Shown piece by piece: positions 28,319-34,849 of a stretch of 37,721 nucleotides of DNA; positions within the stretch are counted from its first letter, which is position 1; each line of letters starts with the position of its first letter. The translations under genes were made by a program, and so were the position numbers. Under the pieces are notes generated by a model. That model was not told where the DNA came from, did no database searches, and worked only from the letters and a program-made list of their open reading frames with translations. The stretch covers positions 1 to 37,721 of the forward strand of contig CAITSL010000041.1 in NCBI GenBank assembly GCA_903895055.1, written 5' to 3'. Source of the DNA: an uncultured bacterium (GTDB lineage Bacteria; Patescibacteriota; Minisyncoccia; Phycocordibacterales; UBA9973).

Positions 28319-30715
28319 ATGCAATTCAGTGACAAACTTGAAGCAAAATTTCGACTAGACGAGAATCAAAGGAGAGCTTTAAGGAAACTCGGCATTTTTT
28401 CGGTGGCGGATTTGCTCTATCATTTTCCTGTCAGATATTCGGATATCAGTGAAGTAAAACAAATTGCCAATATCATCCCTGGCGAGGTTGCGACAATTTA
28501 TGGAAAAGTTTCAAAATTAAAAACCAAAAAAGGATATCGTTCCAAAATTCCGATGGGCGACCCATTCGATAAAAAACTCAGGGTCGCCCCGAGCGCTTCG
28601 TCGAGGGGCGAAGGTGAGATATCGGATCTTTCCGGAAAAATAAAAATAGTCTGGTTTAATCAAGCCTATTTGGCAAAAATGCTCCATGAGGGAGAAAATG
28701 TAAAACTCACCGGAAAAATAACTCAGGGAAAACAGGGTTTGTATTTGGCCAATCCCGAATTTGAAAAAACCCCAAATATACCGATAGATTCACATGATAC
28801 TTTGTTTTTTAGCAAAGATGGTAAACAAGAAAATGCAGGGTTTTCTTATCCTATCTATCACGAAACTCGAGGTATCACTTCCAAGTGGTTTTATCATGCG
28901 ATTGAAAAAATTTTTAGAGACAAAACTTTGGAGAAGGTGGAAGATTACATCCCAAGTGATATTTTGGAAAAATACAATTTACCGACGCTGAAAACTGCCC
29001 TCATTTGGATTCATAAACCAAAAAATTCTCGGGATGCAGAAAGCGCGCGAAAGCGATTCGCTTTTGAGGAAGTTTTTTGCATTCAACTGGAACGCCAACA
29101 CGATAAAATCGAATACCGTAAAAATAAATCTTTTCAGATACAACCTGAATTTCCTAAAATTTTGAATCCCCGAGGGTCCCACTCCGAAGGAGAAGGGCGC
29201 AGGGGTGAAAAATTAGAGGAAATTCAGGTTGGTCCTGAAGTAAAAAGTTTTCTGGATCGTTTCCCGTTCGAACCAACCAATTCTCAGAAAAAATCTATTG
29301 AAACAATCTTGTCGGATATGGCGAGAAGTTTCCCAATGTCTCGCTTGCTCGAAGGTGATGTCGGCTCCGGCAAAACGGCTGTGGCCGCCACTGCCGCTTA
29401 TATTACAGTAATCCAAGAAAAGCCCCTCGATTCCACTCGGGGCAACCTGCAAATTTCAAAAAATTTGCAGGTTGCTTATATGGCCCCAACGGAAATTTTA
29501 GCTGCTCAACATTTCGAATCTTTCATCCAATATTTCAGACATTTGCCGATCAATATAGGGCTTATCACAGGCTCTGGTTGTAGGAAATTTCCTTCCAAGG
29601 TAAATCCTCTTGGCTGGACCGATATCTCGCGAGCGCAACTTTTAAAATGGACTCTGGGCGGGGAAATTTCTATTTTGATCGGCACTCATGCCTTGATTCA
29701 GAAAACGGTTAAATTTAAAAATCTGGCTTTGGTAGTGATAGACGAACAACACAGATTCGGCACTGCCCAGCGAAGAAAATTGGTCAGGAAAGACGGCATT
29801 GCTCCACATTTGCTTTCCATGACCGCCACTCCGATCCCCCGCACTTTGGCTCTCACTATTTATGGCGACTTGGATTTATCACTTCTCGATGAAATGCCCG
29901 CCGGGCGAAAACAAATCATCACCGAAATAATTACTCCGAACAAAAGGGATGAAACCTATGAAAAAGTCCGCGAAGAATTAAAAAAGGGCAGACAGCTTTA
30001 TGTCATCTGTCCGAGAATAGATGAACCAGATCCGGAAAAGCACCCCTACCCAACCTCCCCCTTAGCTAAGGGGGAGGAGCAAGGAGGGGGTGGATGGAAC
30101 GAGGTTAAAGCAGCAACTGCCGAAGCGAAGCGTTTGAAAAAAGAAATTTTCCGAGAATACGAAATCGGCGTGCTTCATTCAAAGATGTCTAAACAGAAAA
30201 AAGAAGAAGTAATGAAAAATTTTACCGAAGGGAAAATAAATATTTTGTGCGCGACATCTGTCGTAGAAGTTGGGGTCAATGTGCCAAATGCCACGGTGAT
30301 TATTATCGAAGGCGCAGAAAGGTTCGGCCTGGCGCAACTGCACCAACTTCGCGGACGGGTAATTCGAAGCAATGATCAAGCCTATTGCTATGTTTTTGCC
30401 TCCGACTCCGCCAAGGCTTCGCCGGACAAGGATGCTAAAAATAAAACTGTTCAACGACTTAAGGCTCTAATTACAGCCAAAAATGGTTTTGAATTGGCAG
30501 AACTGGACCTGACATTGCGTGGCGCCGGAGAACTTGGTGGTACGAAACAATGGGGCATCACCGACCTTGGGATGGAAGCAATCAAAAATCTGAAAATGGT
30601 CGAAGCTGCCCGGACCGAAGCGGTGCGCCTGATTTCCAAAGACCCCGAACTTTCCAAATATCCCCTTTTGAAACAAAAAGTTCACGAAAAAGCGGGAGAA
30701 TTTCATTTTGAGTAA
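28319..30715 (+). CDS. recG: ATP-dependent DNA helicase RecG with in-frame palindromic insertions
   Basis: Remodels stalled replication forks and branch-migrates Holliday junctions. N-terminal wedge/OB domain (about 55-150), the ARKRFAFEEVF linker, Walker A GDVGSGKT (346-353), YMAPTEILAAQH, DEQH box VVIDEQHRFG (472-481), MTATPIPRTL, VVEVGVNVPNA, and HQLRGRVIRS. At 798 residues it is about 100 longer than E. coli RecG (693). Much of the excess is in surface loops coded by palindromic DNA: residues about 87-100, 284-297, 375-387, 575-592 and 695-706. All helicase motifs are intact. A diverged copy of its last codons lies at 34144-34194, beyond the MacAB-like operon. Confidence 0.96.
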   Translation: MQFSDKLEAKFRLDENQRRALRKLGIFSVADLLYHFPVRYSDISEVKQIANIIPGEVATIYGKVSKLKTKKGYRSKIPMGDPFDKKLRVAPSASSRGEGEISDLSGKIKIVWFNQAYLAKMLHEGENVKLTGKITQGKQGLYLANPEFEKTPNIPIDSHDTLFFSKDGKQENAGFSYPIYHETRGITSKWFYHAIEKIFRDKTLEKVEDYIPSDILEKYNLPTLKTALIWIHKPKNSRDAESARKRFAFEEVFCIQLERQHDKIEYRKNKSFQIQPEFPKILNPRGSHSEGEGRRGEKLEEIQVGPEVKSFLDRFPFEPTNSQKKSIETILSDMARSFPMSRLLEGDVGSGKTAVAATAAYITVIQEKPLDSTRGNLQISKNLQVAYMAPTEILAAQHFESFIQYFRHLPINIGLITGSGCRKFPSKVNPLGWTDISRAQLLKWTLGGEISILIGTHALIQKTVKFKNLALVVIDEQHRFGTAQRRKLVRKDGIAPHLLSMTATPIPRTLALTIYGDLDLSLLDEMPAGRKQIITEIITPNKRDETYEKVREELKKGRQLYVICPRIDEPDPEKHPYPTSPLAKGEEQGGGGWNEVKAATAEAKRLKKEIFREYEIGVLHSKMSKQKKEEVMKNFTEGKINILCATSVVEVGVNVPNATVIIIEGAERFGLAQLHQLRGRVIRSNDQAYCYVFASDSAKASPDKDAKNKTVQRLKALITAKNGFELAELDLTLRGAGELGGTKQWGITDLGMEAIKNLKMVEAARTEAVRLISKDPELSKYPLLKQKVHEKAGEFHFE
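28577..28618. repeat. Imperfect palindrome inside recG (site 1)
   Basis: Core arms TCGCCCC (28584-28590) and GGGGCGA (28605-28611), extended to 11 of 14 matches outward. Encodes LRVAPSASSRGEGE in the OB region. Confidence 0.7.
29168..29205. repeat. Degenerate palindrome inside recG (site 2)
   Basis: CCCC...CTCC-GAA-GGAG...GGGG. Encodes PRGSHSEGEGRRG before the helicase domain. Confidence 0.5.
29422..29475. repeat. Two adjacent palindromes inside recG (site 3)
   Basis: A GCCCC/GGGGC hairpin (29422-29442) is followed by perfect 15-bp arms GCAACCTGCAAATTT (29442-29456) and its reverse complement (29461-29475). They encode residues between IQEK and QVAYMAP, where RecG proteins normally have a short turn. 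Confidence 0.85.
30041..30092. repeat. 52-bp REP-like palindrome inside recG (site 4)
   Basis: Perfect central 12-bp arms CCTCCCCCTTAG/CTAAGGGGGAGG (30054-30077) with no spacer, plus outer CACCCC/GGGGTG pairing. Encodes a Pro/Gly-rich loop at about 575-592. Confidence 0.85.
30407..30426. repeat. Imperfect 20-bp palindrome inside recG (site 5)
   Basis: TCCGCCAAGGCTTCGCCGGA pairs with itself at 7 of 10 positions; GC-rich against its context. Encodes SAKASPD in a loop. Confidence 0.5.
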
Positions 30716-30729
30716 AATTTCAGTTTAAT

Positions 30730-31980
30730 TTATTCATACCGCAAGGCGTCAATCGGATTCTTGCGGGCGGCTTGGCGGGCCGGATAGATGCCGAAAGCAA
30801 TACCGGTAATGCCCGAGACCGCGAGCCCCAGAATCACCGCCGAAATAGGAAAAGCAAAAACCCAACCTAGGGTAGTAAAGAAGGTAGAAAGCACCAAATA
30901 TACCAGACCGACAATGCCCGCGCCAATGGTGATGCCAATCACGCCCCCGGCAAAAGTCAGCAAAATTGATTCAATCAGAAATTGTTCCAAGATATCGTTA
31001 TTGGTTGCGCCCACCGCTTTGCGCAATCCGATTTCGCGCGTTCGTTCGGTCACTGCTACCAGCATAATGTTCATAATCCCGATTCCCCCGACAACCAGTG
31101 AGATAGAAGCAATGGCGGCTAAAAAGAGCGTCAAAACAGAAGTAACGGTACCAAGAACAGCCAAGATGTCGGCTTGCGTCAAAATATTAAAATCATCTTT
31201 ATTTGGATCTGTTATTCCATGATTTTGGCGCAAAGTAAATCTTATGCGCGATTCCACAAAACTTATATCATATTTTGGATTCCCTTCTACAAGAACAGTG
31301 CTAAAATAAGAAATTCCAAGCAATTGTTTTTGGGCAACTGAAATTGGTAAAACAATCACATTCCCCTGGTCAACGCCAAAGGCGCCAGTTCCGCCCTTGC
31401 TTAATACCCCCACCACTCGAAAAGAAATATTTTTTAATCGGATTATTTTATCAATAGGATCAAGCGCTGGTCCAAAAAGAGTTTTTGCCAAGTCGGGTCC
31501 AATAACCACTACATGATTAATGGAATCAACATCTTGTTTTGTAAAAGTCGCTCCTTTCCCGACCGTTAAGTTACGGATCGGAAACATATTGGCAGTTACT
31601 CCCTGATAACTAACTATTTTATTATTATTTCCATAGACAACTTCTGCTTGACCGCTAACCAAGGGCGCTGCCGCATCGACAGATGGTTCTCGTTCTAGAG
31701 CATCAATATCTCTTTGTCGTAAACTGGTAATAACTATTCCCTGCTCAGCAGCCGAAGGAGAAAACTTTCCGTTTGAGGGCGTGCCTGGAATAACAATAAT
31801 CAGATTGGAGCCTACACTTTGCACTTGACCCAAAATTAAATCCTGAGCCGATTGCCCGATGGACATAAGAATAATCACCGAAGCAATACCGATCACAATC
31901 CCAAGCATCGTTAAAATAGAACGCATTTTGCTGTGGTTGATACTATGAGTCGCTGTTTTGAAGGCATCTTTAAAAGTCAT
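30730..31980 (-). CDS. MacB/FtsX-type ABC transporter permease
   Basis: 416 residues. One N-terminal transmembrane helix (about 20-42; LTMLGIVIGIASVIILMSIG), a large extracytoplasmic MacB-PCD domain (about 50-270), then three C-terminal helices with GGIGIMNIMLVAVTERTREIGLRKAVGA, the FtsX-domain signature. Works as a dimer with the ATPase encoded 2 nt upstream; mechanotransmission drives export of peptides, lipids or drugs through the adaptor. No TolC-like outer membrane channel is in the window, as expected for a monoderm CPR cell. Convergent with recG. Confidence 0.92.
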   Translation of the reverse strand: MTFKDAFKTATHSINHSKMRSILTMLGIVIGIASVIILMSIGQSAQDLILGQVQSVGSNLIIVIPGTPSNGKFSPSAAEQGIVITSLRQRDIDALEREPSVDAAAPLVSGQAEVVYGNNNKIVSYQGVTANMFPIRNLTVGKGATFTKQDVDSINHVVVIGPDLAKTLFGPALDPIDKIIRLKNISFRVVGVLSKGGTGAFGVDQGNVIVLPISVAQKQLLGISYFSTVLVEGNPKYDISFVESRIRFTLRQNHGITDPNKDDFNILTQADILAVLGTVTSVLTLFLAAIASISLVVGGIGIMNIMLVAVTERTREIGLRKAVGATNNDILEQFLIESILLTFAGGVIGITIGAGIVGLVYLVLSTFFTTLGWVFAFPISAVILGLAVSGITGIAFGIYPARQAARKNPIDALRYE

Positions 31981-31982
31981 AA

Positions 31983-32690
31983 TTATTTCAAATTTCCTTC
32001 CATAAGATGGATCGGAGTAATGGACTGATCGCTTTCCACCCTGCCATCTTTTATTTTAATAATGCGATTGGCAAATTCGGCCGTTTGGGTTTCGTGAGTT
32101 ACTAAGATCACTGTGCGACCTTTCTGGTGTAATGATTCAAGTATTTTCATAACTTGCAAACCGGACTGTGAATCAAGATTGCCCGTCGGTTCATCGGCAA
32201 AAATAACATTCGGGCCGGTGACCAAAGCCCGAGCGATAGCCACTCGTTGTTTTTGGCCACCGGAAAGTCGGGCCGCTTCAGTATGGATTTTCTCTTCGAG
32301 ACCGACTGATTTCACCGCTTCTTCAACCAGACTTTTCCTTTTCGCTGAAGGAATATCGGAATACAAAAGCGGGATTTCCACGTTATCATAAACGGTCAGC
32401 TTAGAAAGTAAATTGAAAGATTGAAAGACAAAGCCCATATCTTTATTCCGAATCCGAGCCAATTCTTGATCAGTCAGATCATCGATACTTTTGTCATAAA
32501 ATTTATAGGATCCACCGGTGGGACGATCCAAAAAACTCAAGATATGGAGCAGGGTTGATTTACCGGAACCGGACGGTCCCATAATGGAAACAAATTCCCC
32601 TTCCTTAATCGAAAAAGTTATGCCCCGCAAGGCTTCGGTTGAAACGTCTTCTTCAAAATATTCTTTTTTTAGATCCTGTAATTCGATCAT
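31983..32690 (-). CDS. ABC transporter ATP-binding protein (MacB/LolD type)
   Basis: 235 residues. Walker A GPSGSGKS (38-45), Q loop FVFQ, signature LSGGQKQR (142-149), Walker B VIFADEPTGNLDS, His switch THE. The FVFQSFNLLSKLTVYDNVEIPL stretch is typical of the LolD/MacB/FtsE group. Energises the permease encoded directly downstream. The start overlaps the stop of the adaptor gene by 4 nt, indicating translational coupling. Confidence 0.95.
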   Translation of the reverse strand: MIELQDLKKEYFEEDVSTEALRGITFSIKEGEFVSIMGPSGSGKSTLLHILSFLDRPTGGSYKFYDKSIDDLTDQELARIRNKDMGFVFQSFNLLSKLTVYDNVEIPLLYSDIPSAKRKSLVEEAVKSVGLEEKIHTEAARLSGGQKQRVAIARALVTGPNVIFADEPTGNLDSQSGLQVMKILESLHQKGRTVILVTHETQTAEFANRIIKIKDGRVESDQSITPIHLMEGNLK

Positions 32691-34123
32691 TGCGTTTTGA
32701 GTCCGATATTGAGAACCTGCTCCCCTTCGGTAACGCCAGAGACAACTTCTACATTCCCTTTTTGATCTGTGATGCCAAGAGTTACCGAATTTTGTTTGAC
32801 CTTATTATTTTCGAGCGTCTCCACAAAGGTGCCTTGATCATTTTGCAAGATAGCATACTGCGGAAGAATCAACACCCCGTCTTTATGTTTTGTCTCGATA
32901 GCAACATTGGCGGTAAGTCCACTTTTTAATCGCGCATCGATTTTATCAAATGAAATTTTGACCAAATAGGTTATCACCCCTTCCCTATTTGTTTCTGCCG
33001 GAGCAACATAAAATACCACTCCAGCGAATGTTTCGTTCGGAAAAGCATCCAGAGTCATCGTGGCCGTATCTCCGAGAACTATTTTCCCGATATCCGTTTC
33101 CGCCACTCCTGCGTCCACTTCATAGCCATCCTTCGACATAATAGAAACAAGAGACATATTTGGAGAGGCCAGCTGTCCCACTTTTGCGTCAAATTGAGTA
33201 ACCGTACCGCTGATTGGGGCAATAATTTGAGCATCTTTTATTTTAGCTGTTACACTATCAACACTTGCTTGCGCTTGCGCAATTTTAGCATCAGCGAGCA
33301 ATGAAGAATCCGCGGTCCCAGCATTTGCTTCTGCGTCGGCAATAGCTTTATCTTGAGTTTTAAGTGCCAGTTGGTAATTATTATTATTTAAGTTATAATT
33401 TATGGCATTTTTATTTGGGATCGTTATATTGAATTCTGCCCCGGCCTGAAGGGTTTTTGTTTTATCGAAAGACAAATAAATTCCACATTTACCGAGAGGT
33501 CTTGGAATATCCGTTAATAAAAAAGCTCCTCCTTCCAGCCCTGAATAAGATAATGAAATTCCACCGGTTGAATTATAAGTTTTTAAATTATAAGAACCTT
33601 CTTGGCTGCAAGTGTATGTTCCGGAAACTGTCGGAGCGTCATAGCCACTATTGTCGCCAACTGCTTCCGCGGAGAGAGAAGAATTTAAGAGAGTATTGTA
33701 AGCATTGGCTACCAGAGTGTTTTGTTCAGCAGTTACGTTTGCAAGATTATTTTTTGAAGTGGATGTATTTTGTTCAGCAATCGTGAGCCCTGCCTGCGCA
33801 TTGTGCAATTGCGCCACCAGATCGCTCATATTCTGTTCTGCTAATACTTGTCCCGCATGCACTTGTTTTCCAAGGCTCGAATAGGTATGGGAAACAATCC
33901 CGCTACTACCAAACGCCAGAGAAACACTTTGCTCGGGCGTGGTATTGCCGGTAACTGAAACCGTTTCAACAATCGAGCCTCGGGTAACTCCTATAAATTG
34001 ATAAGCAGTACCACTATGACGAATAAAAAGAAAATAGACCGCGCCCAAGACAAGCACTACAATAACCCCAATTACAATTTTTGATCGAATTAAATTTCGC
34101 AAAGTAAAAAAAATTGGACGCAT
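32687..34123 (-). CDS. HlyD/MacA-family adaptor protein of ABC exporter
   Basis: 478 residues. N-terminal transmembrane helix (about 17-34), then a lipoyl-like half (VTGNTTPEQSVSLAFGSSGIVSHTYSSLGKQVHAGQVLAE), an Ala/Asn-rich coiled-coil hairpin (about 100-300), which carries an unusual Gly/Tyr-rich insert (about 150-240, SYSGLEGGAFLLTDIPRP), the second lipoyl half (IIAPISGTVTQFDAKVGQL) and beta-barrel/membrane-proximal domains. First gene of a three-gene MacA-MacB-like operon. The insert inside the hairpin resembles a small beta domain and is not usual for MacA. The ATG lies 5 nt from an extended -10 box. Confidence 0.88.
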   Translation of the reverse strand: MRPIFFTLRNLIRSKIVIGVIVVLVLGAVYFLFIRHSGTAYQFIGVTRGSIVETVSVTGNTTPEQSVSLAFGSSGIVSHTYSSLGKQVHAGQVLAEQNMSDLVAQLHNAQAGLTIAEQNTSTSKNNLANVTAEQNTLVANAYNTLLNSSLSAEAVGDNSGYDAPTVSGTYTCSQEGSYNLKTYNSTGGISLSYSGLEGGAFLLTDIPRPLGKCGIYLSFDKTKTLQAGAEFNITIPNKNAINYNLNNNNYQLALKTQDKAIADAEANAGTADSSLLADAKIAQAQASVDSVTAKIKDAQIIAPISGTVTQFDAKVGQLASPNMSLVSIMSKDGYEVDAGVAETDIGKIVLGDTATMTLDAFPNETFAGVVFYVAPAETNREGVITYLVKISFDKIDARLKSGLTANVAIETKHKDGVLILPQYAILQNDQGTFVETLENNKVKQNSVTLGITDQKGNVEVVSGVTEGEQVLNIGLKTQ

Positions 34124-34128
34124 GCCCC

Positions 34129-34134
34129 ATTATC
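34129..34134 (-). promoter_or_regulatory. Extended -10 box for the MacAB-like operon
   Basis: TGA-GATAAT on the minus strand, 5 nt from the ATG at 34123. Confidence 0.5.
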
Positions 34135-34143
34135 TCACAAAAA

Positions 34144-34194
34144 AGACCAAAATCAAAGGTTTATGGAAAAGCCGGGGAATTTCATTTTGAATAA
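34144..34194 (+). pseudogene. Remnant of a recG 3' end
   Basis: In frame the plus strand reads RPKSKVYGKAGEFHFE and stop. The end of recG reads LKQKVHEKAGEFHFE and stop: 11 of 15 residues agree, and over the last 31 nt 27 match. Three of the four differences are synonymous third-position changes, so this is a diverged coding copy and not a chance match. It lies just beyond the MacAB-like operon in the same orientation as recG. Confidence 0.8.
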
Positions 34195-34195
34195 A

Positions 34196-34732
34196 TTATT
34201 TAATTAATTCCTCAAAAATTTGATTTGTAGTTTCTTCAAGCGTTTGATTACTTGAATCTATTATTTGCCAGTTTAATTCATCTTTTCGTAGCATATACTT
34301 CTCGTGTAACTCTTGAGTTCTTTTGCGAAGCTCTTCATTTATTCCTCTTTTATCAAAACGTTTAAATAAAGCTTCAAGTGTAGGTAAAAGTAAAAATACT
34401 TTTATTTTTCTATCGTGAAAGAAATCCTGAAATTGTTTTAATTGTGTTCTTCCGACAATACAATCAATAATCACATTATAGCCCGATTCAAGAAAATTAT
34501 TTGCCAAGGTACAGGCATTTTGTGCCCTAAGAAATAATTGCTTTTTAACTTCTTCATTCCATGGATATGGTTTGACACGACCCCCAATTATCATTTTGTG
34601 AAGATCATCGGCATTAATCACTGCACTCTTTTCGAATTTTAGAGCCAATGCTTTTGCAACAGAAGACTTGCCAGCTCCCGATGGACCTGTGATTAAACAA
34701 ACTACAAGATTTTTATTATTAATTTTACTCAT
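34196..34732 (-). CDS. P-loop kinase-like protein (AAA_33/adenylylsulfate-kinase-like)
   Basis: 178 residues. Walker A GPSGAGKSS (about 16-24), NADDLHKMIIGG after strand 2, NVIIDCIVGRTQLKQF (second acidic motif), FLLLPTLEALFKRFDKRG (LID-like region with Arg), and a helical C-terminus. Matches small P-loop kinases that phosphorylate nucleotides, sugars, shikimate-like or aminoglycoside-type substrates, or tRNA/RNA ends. Substrate unknown. The ATG lies 14 nt downstream of tRNA-Ile(TAT) with no promoter of its own, so its mRNA 5' end is probably made by tRNA 3' processing. Confidence 0.75.
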   Translation of the reverse strand: MSKINNKNLVVCLITGPSGAGKSSVAKALALKFEKSAVINADDLHKMIIGGRVKPYPWNEEVKKQLFLRAQNACTLANNFLESGYNVIIDCIVGRTQLKQFQDFFHDRKIKVFLLLPTLEALFKRFDKRGINEELRKRTQELHEKYMLRKDELNWQIIDSSNQTLEETTNQIFEELIK

Positions 34733-34746
34733 TAAATATTAAAGTG

Positions 34747-34820
34747 TCCGCCCTCTACGATTCGAACGTAGGACCCTCGAGGTATAAGCTCGATGCTCTA
34801 ACCAACTGAGCTAAGGGCGG
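34747..34820 (-). tRNA. tRNA-Ile (TAT)
   Basis: Class I tRNA: acceptor CCGCCCT/AGGGCGG with A73, T8 A9, D stem GCTC/GAGC, anticodon stem TCGAG/CTCGA around CTTATAC (anticodon TAT), variable loop GGGTC, T arm CTACG-TTCGAAT-CGTAG. Anticodon TAT reads AUA directly, in contrast to the usual bacterial CAT with lysidine. CCA not encoded. Lies between ftsH and the kinase gene on the same strand. Confidence 0.92.
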
Positions 34821-34849
34821 ATATTTTTATCCTACAAAATTTTACTCTT

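Noticed and set aside
28997..29080. Further palindromic insertion in recG around ARKRFAFEEVF
   Set aside because: This motif is a normal conserved part of RecG; no inverted repeat of length was found.
29570..29660. CRKFPSKVNPLGW segment of recG as an insertion
   Set aside because: No palindromic DNA is present, and as far as I recall the segment is shared by RecG proteins of this group; treated as native.
30716..34140. Complete mobile island with its own integrase
   Set aside because: The recG-end duplication suggests insertion, but no recombinase, transposase or terminal inverted repeats are present in the interval.
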